Positions 22,217 through 29,100 of a DNA stretch of 64,000 nt are shown here, one piece after another. The number at the start of each line of letters is the position of its first letter. Within the stretch, counting starts at the first letter, position 1. Source of the DNA: Doryteuthis pealeii (taxonomy: Eukaryota > Mollusca > Cephalopoda > Myopsida > Loliginidae). Location: positions 18,025,228 through 18,089,227 of the forward strand of contig CM042181.1 of the NCBI GenBank assembly GCA_023376005.1, read 5' to 3'. The notes beneath the pieces were generated by a model. It did not search any database and was not told where the DNA came from. It saw nothing but the letters and a program-made list of their open reading frames with translations. A program made the translations under genes and the position numbers.

Positions 22217-23827
22217 CAAGTAATTCAGTCATCCACATACAGTCCTGTTTCAACATTTCACATCTCTTCAGTGTGGCTAGACTTAGTAGGTTACCTCCAG
22301 CAAGGGTCGAAATTTGATCAATTTCTCACCAGTCAGTCTCTAACCACTGCTTTTAATAAATAACTAACAAGACTTTATTTTTTCTTGATCAAGTTTTTAT
22401 TACTTATCTAGCCCATGACCTGGAGGGAAGACAATTATGTCCTTCTCCTTCCAAAGCTAGGGTGGAATCTGATTTAAGATAACAATCACGTCTGTCCTAG
22501 CGTGTGTTTCCACGCACCTCTAGGGTCAAGGGTGACCAACAGTCCCGGTAGTTTTCCATGGATTCCCTGATTCTAAATGTGACAGACCTCAGCTTAACTC
22601 TTAACATCCTGTTGAGAATTTTCCAAGTCCAGAATGGGGCATTCCTATAAGGATTTTCAAAAAATGGCTAAAAATGGCCTTTTCATTTAAAGTTACCTGA
22701 ATCAAAGACTTCTAAATATGTTTAATATTACATTTAAACAAAGTCCAGAACCCCATTCCTATAAGGATTTATCAATAAATGGCTAAAAATGGCCTTTTCA
22801 TTTAAAGTTACCTGTTATTTCCCTTAAATCAAAGACTTCTAAATATGTTTAATATTACATTTAAACAAAGTCCAGAACCCCATTCCTATAAGGATTTATA
22901 AAAAAAATGGCTAAAAATGACCTTTTCATTTAAAGTTACCTGTTATTTCCCTTAAATCAAAGACTTCTAAATATGTTTAATATTACATTTAAACAAAGTC
23001 CAGATCCCCATTCCTATAAGGATTTATCAATAAATGGCTAAAAATGGCCTTTTCATTTAAAGTTACCTGTTATTTCCCTTAAATCAAAGACTTCTAAATA
23101 TGTTTATTATTACATTTAAACAAAGGCTATCGTTTGGGGCAGATTAGGAAATGTGATTTCTGGCCGGGTAGAATGAGGTGGTATAGGACATTAAGAGTTA
23201 ATTCTAGCTGCAGAGTCTGTTTACAATTCATGACCTCATGAAAACCAAACTTAACTTTTTTTTTTTCTTTTTCTTTTTTTCTTTGGATTTTAGGTGAATA
23301 CTATTGGGATCACCCCAATTCAAATGGCATGTTCACTCGACGCTGTTAACATGGCCAAATTGTTGCTGCTCTTTGGGTGTGACCTGAGGGCCCACACAAA
23401 GTACAATGAAATGTACTATCCTCATATAATCGAAGACGAACAGGTCCTTTTCTCACACGAGCCCGTCTTTCTCGCTACGACCAACCAGAATATCGAACTC
23501 GTGAAATTGATTCTTAAGTGCTCCCTTCACATCCACTATCGACTCTTACGTAACATCGAGACCCTTCTCGAACGAAGCAGGGACATGCACGCGCTCGTGC
23601 GACGAGAAAACAGGGGGAAAATCATAGACATTCTGCAGAAGGCACGTCAGAATCCGCGGTCGTTAATGGAAATCTGCCGCGTAGTGATCCGGGAACAACT
23701 TCAGGCGAACCCACGTACCAAGCTGGACACCATCTCGTACCTGGCGCCAAGTCAGAAGGATTATATATGTATGATAGATGAACTTAAAATAGAAAGTCCA
23801 CATATTCACCATGTAAACTGGTCATAG
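4944..23827 (+). CDS. ASB-type ankyrin repeat and SOCS box protein (gene, 9 exons seen, 5' incomplete)
   Basis: Nine exons (4944-5534, 6978-7124, 9164-9277, 10336-10470, 12394-12519, 13983-14056, 16230-16356, 21336-21547, 23294-23827) join without a frame break into 685 residues plus a split first codon. Every junction is GT-AG and the phases agree. Residues about 30-590 form some 16 ankyrin units of the TPLH/A-A-GH/LLL-GAD type; residues about 631-670 are a SOCS box (LMEICRVVIREQL, then a Leu-Ala-Pro and Tyr-Ile segment). Known ASB proteins use the SOCS box to bind elongin B/C and cullin-5, and the ankyrins to bind substrate. The first visible exon opens with an acceptor in phase 2, so the initiator exon lies upstream, probably outside the window. 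The ASB paralogue cannot be named by eye. Confidence 0.9.
5640..5790 (+). repeat. SINE family D, 3' part, with hammerhead-like tail
   Basis: Matches the 3' portion of 20831-21165. It contains CTGAAGA, a GCC/GGC stem, GAAACATTGTACAG, which is the hammerhead core with a short stem III, but no convincing stem I. It lies in the sense orientation within ASB intron 1. Confidence 0.6.
5800..6535. repeat. Minisatellite, 80-89 bp unit, about 8-9 copies
   Basis: Units contain TTCAGAGAAATAGTGTAGAT, a GATGAGGACAATAGTC block and ATCAAGCCTCATCT. The unit matches the extreme 3' tail of the SINE D fragment just upstream (ACAATAGTC with AATAATAC), so the array seems to have grown from that tail. Confidence 0.9.
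6580..6960. repeat. T-rich degenerate minisatellite
   Basis: CAAATTTAAAATCAT followed by T-runs, repeated about ten times up to the acceptor of the next ASB exon. It provides the polypyrimidine tract. Confidence 0.75.
6978..7124 (+). CDS. ASB-type gene, second visible exon
   Basis: Acceptor AACAG at 6977, donor GTAAGT at 7125. Residues 197-245: one and a half ankyrin repeats (TGCTALFYAVSEGYRDVVET). Confidence 0.9.
7239..7800 (+). repeat. Tandem copies of the exon 2 / intron 2 boundary
   Basis: The last about 25 bp of the preceding exon together with its GTAAGT donor and downstream intron sequence recur at about 7245-7300 and 7750-7805, with pseudo-donors at 7272 and 7775. The exon-like part has one extra base (TCTACACTG for TCTCACTG). 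They are read as decoy 5' splice sites, not as exons, because no acceptor with coding continuity precedes them. Confidence 0.75.
8090..8520. repeat. Minisatellite, about 105-120 bp unit, 4 copies
   Basis: Units share GATTTTGGGAAAGTCTATAA or its variant and AGATATAATAAAGTAGCAAT. The rest of the intron, 8521-9120, shows only a partial copy of the 7.6-kb block. Confidence 0.8.
9164..9277 (+). CDS. ASB-type gene, third visible exon
   Basis: Acceptor TTTGTAG at 9163, donor GTAAGA at 9278. 114 bp, residues 246-283 (DVAFCLLDFGCNVDLCDRQG), one ankyrin unit. Confidence 0.88.
9300..9700. other. Homopolymeric T/A tracts and AT repeats
   Basis: Runs of T and A in tandem with the words AAACAAAAATATCTTT and TAAACTT. 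No coding signal. Confidence 0.7.
9724..10130. repeat. Foldback element, family P2
   Basis: Arms of about 95 bp (9724-9820 and 10036-10130). The inner ends carry a hammerhead-like 3' half (GAA, then the self-complementary ATATTGATCAGTAT, then C), but the CTGANGA half is degraded in both arms. Confidence 0.8.
10336..10470 (+). CDS. ASB-type gene, fourth visible exon
   Basis: Acceptor TTTCAG at 10335, donor G|GTAAGT at 10471. 135 bp, residues 284-328 (RLLELKCDVNLADSSGTRPL). Confidence 0.9.
10500..11190. repeat. Tandem duplication, about 300 bp x 2
   Basis: 10510-10770 and 10859-11175 share AAATCATATCCATGC, TTTTTTCTTCCCTCACCA and TGGGACCCATAAATTTTCC. The units are separated by a (TA)n tract. 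Short open frames in both copies are incidental. Confidence 0.8.
11238..11661 (-). mobile_element. Non-autonomous Helitron, family B
   Basis: Read on the minus strand it starts TCTATTAATAATGGAGATT and ends with a GGA-loop hairpin and CTAG, with A and T at the two flanks. About 424 bp, non-coding. It shares its 5' TAATGGAGATT segment with family A. Confidence 0.8.
11815..11995. repeat. Minisatellite, about 56 bp unit
   Basis: Three to four copies of the ACTTGAAACCATA ... TTATTTGTATTAGATA unit. An isolated partial unit lies at 12705-12760. Confidence 0.75.
12030..12345 (-). repeat. tRNA-derived SINE family D with hammerhead-like 3' domain
   Basis: On the minus strand: a tRNA-like head (TGGATAAGGTAGTTAGG, then a B-box-like GGTTCAATCC) and a tail with CTGAAGA, a GGCC-type stem, and GAAACATTGTACAG. 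Full-length relative to 20831-21165. Confidence 0.75.
12394..12519 (+). CDS. ASB-type gene, fifth visible exon
   Basis: Acceptor TTTTCTAG at 12393, donor G|GTGAGT at 12520. 126 bp, residues 329-370, a canonical ankyrin unit (VEHGADIHAADNNGDSVLHA). Confidence 0.92.
13001..13523. mobile_element. hAT-like MITE
   Basis: Imperfect terminal inverted repeats CAGTGATTCTCAA at 13001 and TTGAGAAGCACTG at the right end, with subterminal GGTCC words. Non-coding. I could not find a clean 8-bp target duplication. A fragment of the right end is at 13826-13870. Confidence 0.65.
13983..14056 (+). CDS. ASB-type gene, sixth visible exon
   Basis: Acceptor TTTTTCAG at 13982, donor GAA|GTGAGT at 14057. Only 74 bp, residues 371-395 (GCDINKSNNKGETVLWPVIS). 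It moves the phase from 1 to 0, and the next exon starts in phase 0, which supports the model. Confidence 0.9.
14064..14165 (+). mobile_element. Helitron family A, 5' fragment at a splice donor
   Basis: Begins A|TCTTATTATAATGG seven bases after the end of the preceding exon, so the donor reads GTGAGTA and then Helitron. Only the first about 100 bp are present; a family R1 repeat follows. Confidence 0.75.
14166..14420 (+). repeat. Interspersed repeat R1
   Basis: Shares ATGTCAAGCCCTAGCA, CTAGAAGGCGGTGGCTGA and GGAGCACCCCTTCATCA blocks with 30645-30893 (inverse) and 61617-61830. No coding capacity or termini recognised. Confidence 0.8.
14770..15023 (+). repeat. tRNA-derived SINE, family A
   Basis: Full-length, flanked by (TA)n on both sides. 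A-box TTAGCTCAGTCGG and B-box GTTCGATACC are intact. Confidence 0.85.
15060..15254. repeat. Foldback element
   Basis: Left arm GGTTTGTTGGTTGGTTTTGA (15060) mirrored at 15234-15254, with a shared TTTACACTTGCATTGT segment inside. (TA)n on the outer side. Confidence 0.85.
15376..15437 (-). ncRNA. Hammerhead ribozyme motif (left arm)
   Basis: Minus strand: stem I GAC/GTC, CTGAAGA, an AT-rich stem II, GAA, mostly self-complementary stem III (ACATTGCATCGT), C. The base of stem II is imperfect. Confidence 0.5.
15648..15699 (+). ncRNA. Hammerhead ribozyme motif (right arm, sense in ASB intron)
   Basis: GTC, CTGAAGA (15651-15657), a stem II of about 10 AT pairs, GAA (15681-15683), stem III ACGTTGCATCGT, C15696, GAC. 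The orientation means it would be present in the ASB pre-mRNA. Confidence 0.5.
16230..16356 (+). CDS. ASB-type gene, seventh visible exon
   Basis: Acceptor TTTTTTAG at 16229, donor G|GTGAGA at 16357. 127 bp, residues 396-437 (TTEYLVEHGAYVNAVEKCER). Confidence 0.9.
16425..16690 (-). mobile_element. Hammerhead-bearing small element, copy 1
   Basis: Homologous over its whole length to 28836-29100 (shared AACAGC ... ATCATCAGG, TTTATTGAAG-type and CTCCCTTTATTCGTTAAAAA blocks) but not palindromic. Non-coding, about 265 bp, in a (TA)n setting. Retrozyme or a solo Penelope-like terminal repeat are both possible. Confidence 0.6.
16451..16495 (-). ncRNA. Hammerhead ribozyme motif
   Basis: Minus strand: stem I AACAAC/GCTGTT (one mismatch), CTGATGA, stem II TTGC/GCAA, GAA, stem III ACCTGGGT, H17 = A. 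Confidence 0.75.
16745..17035. repeat. Foldback element with hammerhead
   Basis: 16855-16933 is mirrored by 16948-17030. The outer left part (16745-16850) is outside the palindrome. (TA)n on both sides. Confidence 0.85.
16889..16950 (-). ncRNA. Hammerhead ribozyme motif with long stem II
   Basis: Minus strand: stem I GCAT/ATGC, CTGATGA, stem II GGGAG/CTCCC extended by the palindrome, GAA, stem III ATAGACTAT, H17 = A. All core bases are intact. Confidence 0.75.
17595..17708. repeat. Foldback element
   Basis: ATATTAATATTTTGAAGGCC at about 17598 is mirrored at about 17683-17702, with TTTTTATTTTTCATA arms inside. Confidence 0.85.
17740..17955. repeat. Foldback element, degraded hammerhead
   Basis: Outer motif AATCCGACAATATG, arms with AACATCTTGTT, inner arms GACATTATGAATATGTCTTT. 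The minus-strand reading has GAAACAG ... CTGTC but TTTGATAA instead of CTGANGA, so the core is mutated. Confidence 0.75.
17957..18310 (+). repeat. Interspersed repeat R2
   Basis: About 350 bp, homologous to 60880-61215 (TGGTGATTGCC, AAGGCCATTTCTACAAGTAG, AGGCCCTGTCACACAGGTCA). Both copies follow a short (TA)n tract. Confidence 0.8.
18607..18942 (-). pseudogene. Internally deleted mariner element
   Basis: Terminal inverted repeats with GTTGTTACAAAAATAATGG at the left and its complement at the right, next to TA. On the minus strand the interior reads ITFYQRGINDLVDRWQRCIA, the typical C-terminal region of a mariner transposase. The rest of the gene is missing. It interrupts an 18.5-20.2-kb repeat unit and so is younger than that array. 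Confidence 0.8.
19024..19312 (+). repeat. tRNA-derived SINE, family B
   Basis: Head GCGCGTGGTCTAATGGTTAG with B-box GAGTTCAATTCC. Body with GGCGCTAATACCCTTGGGAA and CTAGGAGAAGGAAAACTC. 3' end TGCTCGTGCGGAGGGATTGG then (TA)n. Confidence 0.85.
20300..20790 (-). pseudogene. Non-LTR retrotransposon (LINE) C-terminal fragment
   Basis: On the minus strand 20479-20783 encodes WRPTLRKSRKEQVIVSRLCI and then a CxxC-H-C knuckle-like region (CETCQTPLTVKHLFMEC), ending LREIKLYHRI and stop. This is the usual C-terminus of jockey/RTE-like elements after the reverse transcriptase/RNase H. 20300-20478 looks like its 3' UTR. It is 5' truncated, as is common for LINEs. The family is not certain. Confidence 0.75.
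20831..21165 (+). repeat. tRNA-derived SINE family D with hammerhead-like 3' domain
   Basis: Head CACATGGCCTAGTGGATAAA and B-box-like GGCTCAATCC. The tail carries a GGCT/AGCC stem followed by GAAACGTTGTACAG. The core is CCGAAAGA here in place of CTGAAGA. Ends beside the T-rich minisatellite before ASB exon 8. Confidence 0.75.
21175..21335 (+). repeat. Minisatellite of polypyrimidine tracts at an acceptor
   Basis: Four units of a T-run followed by CTGAATTTTTTTCTTGTC end directly in the acceptor CTTTTCAG of the next ASB exon. Confidence 0.85.
21336..21547 (+). CDS. ASB-type gene, eighth visible exon
   Basis: Acceptor TTTTCAG at 21335, donor CAG|GTAAAG at 21548. 212 bp, residues 438-508, two ankyrin units (NGQTPLLMASEKGYDEIVEM and APLHAAVEYGH). 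Confidence 0.92.
21570..21811. mobile_element. Foldback MITE with CCCTAAC-rich centre (family T)
   Basis: Inverted ends (GGACCATATGACCTTTAGGC left; GGTGCCTAAAGGTCAT near the right end) around a TAACCCTAACCCCTAACC core. It starts only 22 bp after the ASB donor. Other copies: 25620-25744 (half), 26282-26516, 26540-26645 (half), 27120-27348. Confidence 0.8.
21845..22125. repeat. Minisatellite, about 31 bp x 9
   Basis: Unit ACCTAGGTAGTAATATCTCA plus TTTACAGAAAAT, with small variants. Confidence 0.95.
22233..22276 (-). ncRNA. Hammerhead ribozyme motif
   Basis: Minus strand: stem I CCACA/TGTGG, CTGAAGA, weak stem II, GAA, stem III ACAGGACTGT, H17 = A. Related to 49276-49317, which shares stem I. 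Confidence 0.6.
22620..23130. repeat. Tandem repeat, about 120 bp x 4
   Basis: Units share CATTCCTATAAGGATTT, GGCTAAAAATGGCCTTTTCA and TCAAAGACTTCTAAATATG. Between this and the last exon nothing else is seen. Confidence 0.9.
23294..23827 (+). CDS. ASB-type gene, terminal exon with SOCS box
   Basis: Acceptor GATTTTAG at 23293, stop TAG at 23825-23827. Residues 509-685: two more ankyrin units (ITPIQMACSLDAVNMAKLLL and HEPVFLATTNQNIELVKLIL), a linker helix and the SOCS box at about 631-670. More GC-rich than its surroundings, as for a conserved exon. Confidence 0.92.
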   Translation: MNTIGITPIQMACSLDAVNMAKLLLLFGCDLRAHTKYNEMYYPHIIEDEQVLFSHEPVFLATTNQNIELVKLILKCSLHIHYRLLRNIETLLERSRDMHALVRRENRGKIIDILQKARQNPRSLMEICRVVIREQLQANPRTKLDTISYLAPSQKDYICMIDELKIESPHIHHVNWS

Positions 23828-23916
23828 ACGATGAGAGATGAAATCATTTTAAAAAAGAAAAATACAACAAAAAAAAATTCCACTTACTTCCTTGCCATTT
23901 TTACCTTTTATCTGAA

Positions 23917-23922
23917 ATTAAA
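23917..23922 (+). promoter_or_regulatory. Candidate polyadenylation signal ATTAAA
   Basis: Lies 90 bp after the ASB stop codon and is followed by a T/GT-rich stretch. It is the best signal before the downstream minisatellite. Confidence 0.5.
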
Positions 23923-24009
23923 GTAATTCGTTCATCTGAATTTTCTTGGTCTGTTTTTATTTCATTATTGTTTTTTTTTTGTTTTTTTTTGTTATGTCTC
24001 CTTGGGCAT

Positions 24010-25147
24010 ATTTTTATGCCATTTTATTTAGCACAGGTATAATTAGCAACACAGGAACATGTATCATACATCAAAATGAAGCTGGTTCTCTGTGGATCAC
24101 ATCCCTACTTCTCCACATTGGTGAGTCAAAAGGTAATGCTATTTTATTTAGTACAGGTATAATTACCAACACAGGAACATATGGCATTTTGTTTAGGACA
24201 GGTATCATACATCAAAATGAAGCTGGTTCTCTGTGGAACACATCCCTACTTCTCCACATAGGTGAATCAAAAAGTAATGCCATTTTGTTTAGGACAGGTA
24301 TAATTACCAACACAGGAACCTGTATCCTACATCAAAATGAAGCTGGTTCTCTGTGGATCACATCCCTACTTCTCCACATTGGTGAGTCAAAAGTAATGCT
24401 ATTTTATTTAGTACATGTATAATTACCAACACAGGAACATATGGCATTTTGTTTAGGACAGGTATCATACATCTAAATGAAGCTGGTTCTCTGTGGAACA
24501 CATCCCTACTTCTCCACATAGGTGAATCAAAAAGTAATGCCATTTTGTTTAGGACAGGTATAATTACCAACACAGGAACATGTATCATACATCAAAATGA
24601 AGCTGGTCCTCTGTGAATCACATCCCTACTTCTCCACATAGGTGAATCAAAAAGTAATGCCATTTTGTTTAGGACAGGTATAATTACCAACACAGGAACA
24701 TGTATCATACATCAAAATGAAGTTGGTCTTCTGTGGATCACATCCCTACTTTTCCACATAGGTGAGTAAAAAAGTAATGCCATTTTATTTAGTACAGGTA
24801 TAATTACCAACACAGGAACATGTGTATCATACATCAAAATGAAGCTGGTCCTCTGTGGATCACATCCCTACTTTCCACATAGGGAATCAAAAAGTAATGC
24901 CATTTTGTTTAGTACAGGTATAATTACCAACACATGAACATGTGCCATTTTGTTTGGGACAGGTATCATACATCAAAATGAAGTTGGTCCTCTGTGGATC
25001 ACATCCCTACTTCTCCACATAGGTGAGTCAAAAAGTAATGCCATTTTGTTTAGGACAGGTATAATTACCAACACAGGAACATGTATCATACATCGAAATG
25101 AAGCTGGTCCTCTGTGGATCACATCTCTACTTCTCCACATAGCTGTG
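24010..25147. repeat. Minisatellite, about 117 bp, about 10 copies, derived from a mariner 3' end
   Basis: Units contain AGGACAGGTATAATTACCAA, ATGAAGCTGGT and ATCACATCCCTACTTCTCC. The same sequence forms the end of the mariner remnant at 25148-25335, so the array is an amplification of that terminus. The long open frames in it on both strands are by-products. Confidence 0.9.
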
Positions 25148-25335
25148 TCAAAAGGTAATGCCATTTTGTTTAGGACAGGTATAATTACCAACATACTTCT
25201 CAACATAGTCACCGTTTATCATCATAGCATTGTTCCACCTTCTAATCCCTGCCCCGTAAAATTCTGTTGACTGTTCTTTGAGCCACTTCTTCACTCCAGA
25301 TTTTACATCCTCGTCACTGGAATAATGTTTGCCTC
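25148..25335 (-). pseudogene. Mariner transposase, C-terminal remnant
   Basis: Minus strand reads SSDEDVKSGVKKWLKEQSTE, then FYGAGIRRWNNAMMINGDYV and on to a stop at 25148-25150. This is the conserved C-terminal end of mariner-type transposases. The upstream catalytic part is absent. Confidence 0.85.
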
Positions 25336-25619
25336 AGACTATCATCTCTTCAGACCCATGAAAGAGTGTTTGTTTTCATTCATAATTTTAATTATTTCCG
25401 TAAGCTGAAAAATTTTTTAAAATCATCAAGTGCTTCTTCTTTTGAATGGACAAACAATTTTCAAGATGATATTAACCTGGTTATTTCCTATAAGTCTAAC
25501 ATCAATAAAGGGGAACCACTTTTGACTGATAAATTATTAATTTATTTTCCCATTAAACTAACCCTAAACCCTAATCCTAACCTTAACCTCGTCTTCTTTT
25601 TTCCTAGTAAATCAATAAA

Positions 25620-25744
25620 TAAAAAGTTATAAAACTAACCCTAACCCTAACCCCTAACAAACAACCGGATATTGATAGTGTAAATGAAAAACATGTCCTT
25701 TCTTAATCGAGATCAAAAAGGGGTGCCTCAAGATAGTATGGTCC
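25620..25744. mobile_element. Family T foldback MITE, right half
   Basis: CCCTAACCCTAACCCCTAAC followed by the family arm ending ATGGTCC. The left arm is lost. Confidence 0.7.
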
Positions 25745-26280
25745 TAGAAATCCATTGGAAATGATTTTTACTATATGATTTTTACTATAAAAATGCATAA
25801 AATGCATTTGAAATGATTTTTTACTATAAAATGCATTTGAAATGATTTTTACTATAAAAATGCATGAAATGATTTTTATTATAGAAATGCATTTGAAACG
25901 ATTTTTACTATAAAAATGCATTGAAATGATTTTTACTATAAAAATGATTTTTACTATAAAATGCATATGATGTTTTTACTATAAAAATGCATTGAAATGA
26001 TTTTATTATAAAAATGCATTGGAAATGATTTTTACTATAAAAATGCATTTGAAATGATTTACTATAAAAAATGCATTGGAAATGATTTTTTACTATAAAA
26101 ATGCATTGGAAATGATTTTTTACTATAAAAATGCATTGGAAATGATTTTTACTATAAAAATGCATTGGAAATGATTTTTACTATAAAAATGCATAGGCCA
26201 ATGATTTCTACTATAAAAATGCATAGGCCAATGATTTCTACTATAAAAATGCATTGGAAATTATTTTTCACTATAAAAAT
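25745..26280. repeat. Minisatellite, about 29 bp, about 17 copies
   Basis: Unit GATTTTTACTATAAAAATGC with ATTGGAAAT, with frequent partial units. Confidence 0.95.
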
Positions 26281-26281
26281 C

Positions 26282-26516
26282 GGACCATATTACCTCTAGG
26301 CACCCCTTTTTGATCTTGATTAAGAAAGGACATGTTTTTCATTTACATCGTCAATATCCGGTTGTTTTAACAGATGATTTTTAGATTTTTTTTAAAAAAT
26401 TATAAAACTAACCCCTAACCCTAACCCCTAACAAACAACCGGATATTGACGGTGTAAATAAAAAACATGTCCTTTCTTAATCGAGATCAAAAAGGTGCCT
26501 AAAGGTAATATGGTCC
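26282..26516. mobile_element. Family T foldback MITE, complete
   Basis: GGACCATATTACC left end mirrored by GGTAATATGGTCC, TTTCTTAATCGAGATC arms, and a CCCTAACCCTAACCCC-like core. Confidence 0.85.
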
Positions 26517-26539
26517 AAAAATAATTTTAATTTTGTAAT

Positions 26540-26645
26540 AACTCACCCTAACCCCTAACAAACAACCGGATATTGACAGTGTAAATGAAAAACATGTCCT
26601 TTCTTAATCGAGATCAAAAAGGGATGCCTAAAGGTAATATGGTCC
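26540..26645. mobile_element. Family T foldback MITE, right half
   Basis: Core plus one arm, ending ATATGGTCC. Confidence 0.7.
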
Positions 26646-26689
26646 AAAAATAATTTTAATTTTAAACCAATTAGGCAATTTGTTCCAGC

Positions 26690-26777
26690 TCAGTCGGTAG
26701 AGCATTCAACTAGGAATCACAAGGTTCCTGGTTCAATACCAGCCCTCGCCAACTCAGCGTATGAGTAGCACAGGGAA
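26690..26777 (+). repeat. SINE family A, 5' fragment
   Basis: Head with AGCTCAGTCGGTAGAGCATT and GGTTCAATACC. Stops after AGTAGCACAGGG. Confidence 0.75.
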
Positions 26778-26874
26778 AATAGAATGAAACCAAATATGCT
26801 CTGCACTAAATCCTTGAACACAGTCAAATGTTCAGTTTACATAGATGAAAGCGCGTGGTTTATATAGATGTAGG

Positions 26875-27052
26875 AAGCGCGTGGTGTAATGGTTAAGGTC
26901 AATTTCTTTAGCGGAGTTCAACAGGTTTGAATTCAGAGTTTTCCTTCTCCTAGACTGGTTGCTTAACCAAGGTTAAAGAGCTCAGTCTGCACTACTATTT
27001 ACCCATAGCTGGAGGGAGAGTAGGATTCATACCTTTCCCAAGGGTATAATTC
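26875..27052 (-). repeat. SINE family B, rearranged
   Basis: A short plus-strand head (GCGCGTGGTGTAATGGTTAA) is joined to an inverted body that runs to the CTTTCCCAAGGGTAT block. Confidence 0.7.
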
Positions 27053-27119
27053 CTGAAAAAAGGTCCATAATCTTCATATATTAGATAGGTATGAATAGAA
27101 TTAGGTATAAAAGATAAAA

Positions 27120-27348
27120 GGACCATATTACCTTTAGGCACCCCTTTTTGATCTCGATTAAGAAAGGACATGTTTTTCATTTACATCATCAATATCCGGT
27201 TGTTTTGAGAGATGATTTTTCGATTTTAAAAAAAATTATAAAACTAACCCCTAACCCTAACCATAACCCCTAACAAACAACTGGATTTTGAAGGTGTAAA
27301 TGGAAAAAATGTCCTTATGAATCGAGATCGGAAAAGGTCATATGGTCC
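27120..27348. mobile_element. Family T foldback MITE, complete
   Basis: Ends GGACCATATTACC and CATATGGTCC. The core has CCTAACCATAACCCC. Confidence 0.8.
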
Positions 27349-27378
27349 ACAAAATCTGCTTAAATAATATTGAACGTA

Positions 27379-27409
<31 letters not shown>

Positions 27410-27416
27410 ATATAAA

Positions 27417-27545
27417 GATAAATCTAATGAGTCAGATAAACCTACTAAAAGTTTTGCTTAGTGCTCTTCAAGGCTAAGATCTTAGCCCTGAAGAGCACTA
27501 AGCGAAACTTTTAGTAGGTTTTTCTGACTCATTAGATTTATCTTT
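27417..27545. repeat. Small palindrome with hammerhead, family P3
   Basis: Arms 27420-27477 and 27482-27540 (TCTAATGAGTCAG mirrored). Relatives at 29775-29835 and 43255-43370. Confidence 0.85.
27484..27520 (+). ncRNA. Hammerhead ribozyme motif
   Basis: Stem I AGCC/GGTT, CTGAAGA, short stem II GC/GC, GAA (27504-27506), stem III ACTTTTAGT, H17 = A27516. The left-arm copy has lost the C of the core and the GAA. Confidence 0.65.
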
Positions 27546-27639
27546 ATTATTTGCTCTACTTAGGTATTAAGCACTTTTTACTTATTAGCTTTAGTTTCCT
27601 GGCGGTTTTGTATGAATATATATACATATAAATTGTTTT

Positions 27640-27830
27640 TTCTTTTGGCCAAATATTGTACCAATAGATTATTTTTGGTTGGTACGATTATCTTGGTCTT
27701 TTCTTTTTTTCCAAAAAATTTTTCTCCCCGGGTGATGTTTGGTAGTATATTTTTACAATCAAACTATTTGCTGGGTTTTTTCTCACCCGCGAGGATTTAC
27801 CAACAAGTTTGGTATATTAAATTATATATT
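27640..27830 (+). repeat. Interspersed repeat R3
   Basis: Homologous to 29915-30110 (TTTTGGCCAAATA, GGTAGTATATTTTTACAATC). No coding capacity recognised. Confidence 0.75.
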
Positions 27831-27844
27831 TTTTTTTTTTTGAG

Positions 27845-28083
27845 GATATGTGCTTAATTGAAGTCATACCTAATTTTGAAAATTAATTAGTTAATAATGA
27901 ATTTAGGCGGGCATATATGTTCAAATGTGAGGCTAAACAAATCAAGAAAATATCAATCCCTGAATTTTCTCGATTTGTTTAGCCTTACATTTGAACATAT
28001 ATGCCCTCCTAAATTCATTAATTATTAACTAATTAATTCTCAAAATTAGGTATGACTTCAATTAAGCACATATCCTCCAAAAA
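27845..28083. repeat. Foldback element, family P1
   Basis: ATGTGCTTAATTGAAGTCAT left end mirrored near 28050-28070. Central ATTTGTTTAGCCT arms. Confidence 0.9.
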
Positions 28084-28089
28084 TTGTCG

Positions 28090-28640
28090 GCTTAAAGCCA
28101 TATAAAAATAAACACATTTGTTTGTTTACTTAACCTCATACATATTTTATAACTTATTAATTAATTCCTCACTTATTATATAACGCAACATGTATTATAC
28201 CTAATTCTTCTTTACATAATCTGTTAAATAAAAATATATTCACCACTTAAACTGAACCATCTTACGATAACATCTCAATAAATTAAACAACTTATACAAA
28301 ATTATCTATATATATGTGGTCCCTTTTTTAATCGACAACTTTTTTAACATTTCACCGATTTTTTTTTCAAAACCTAAACAAAACTCCGAGAAAAATATTC
28401 AACATGTTATTGATAAATAATAACACTTTATTTTTTATTTTATTTATTTTTTGTAACAATAAAAAACTACTTTGTACCATAACCCCTCAAAAAAACAAAA
28501 AAAACAAATATCCTATTCATGACGGTCTATCTTAGCTATTTCTCAGCATTCCAAATTTAAAAAAAAAAAAAAAATTCGATTTTCGAATATTTCCAAAAAT
28601 CTCTGTTGTTTTTTCCCAACGAATTTTTTCATGAAAATAA
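28090..28640. other. AT-rich unassigned stretch
   Basis: Poly-A/T tracts and no recognised repeat or coding exon. Confidence 0.5.
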
Positions 28641-28645
28641 ATATT

Positions 28646-28724
28646 CACTCTGATGAAGGTCAATTCTTGTATGTGTGTGAAATATTTTCACACACATAAA
28701 CTGACTGAAACACATGTGTAAGTG
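28646..28724 (+). ncRNA. Hammerhead ribozyme motif with extended stem II
   Basis: Stem I CACT/AGTG, CTGATGA (28650-28656), stem II GGTCA/TGACT with a long inner hairpin (TGTGTGTGAAA/TTTTCACACACA), GAA (28707-28709), perfect stem III ACACATGTGT, H17 = A28720. Confidence 0.8.
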
Positions 28725-28776
28725 ATTGATTAAATTCATTTTATCCATTTACTTTTCTTTTCTTTACTCATTTTTC

Positions 28777-28824
<48 letters not shown>

Positions 28825-28835
28825 TTTACAATGTT

Positions 28836-29100
28836 TTCACAGATCAATGTTCATTATTAACAGCGACCACGGTTTCATGCTAAATAGCAATCATCAGGCT
28901 GTTGAGCAAGATCCTATGGTGTTTGTTGGAGTTCTTTACTCAATGTCACATTTTGGATTGTAAATAACGTCGGTTAGTTTTACGGACGCTGTTATAGTCC
29001 GGAATTACTAAAAATAAATTTTTTCAAAATTTGTATTTTTTTGTAGTAATGCCAACGAAGTTGCCTCCCTTTATTCGTTAAAAATAGAACGTTTGTTTTA
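28836..29100 (-). mobile_element. Hammerhead-bearing small element, copy 2
   Basis: Same element as 16425-16690, also next to (TA)n. Non-coding. Confidence 0.65.
28859..28903 (-). ncRNA. Hammerhead ribozyme motif
   Basis: Minus strand: perfect 6-bp stem I AACAGC/GCTGTT, CTGATGA, stem II TGCT/AGCA, GAA, stem III ACCGTGGT, H17 = C. One of the best examples. Confidence 0.85.

Noticed and set aside
23946..24422. Long open frame of 158 codons after the ASB stop, and its relatives on both strands to 25270
   Set aside because: Period-117 translation of the mariner-derived minisatellite. Only the minus-strand C-terminal piece at 25148-25335 is real coding ancestry.
25560..25660. True interstitial telomere array
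   Set aside because: Only a few imperfect CCCTAA units per locus, always inside the family T foldback.
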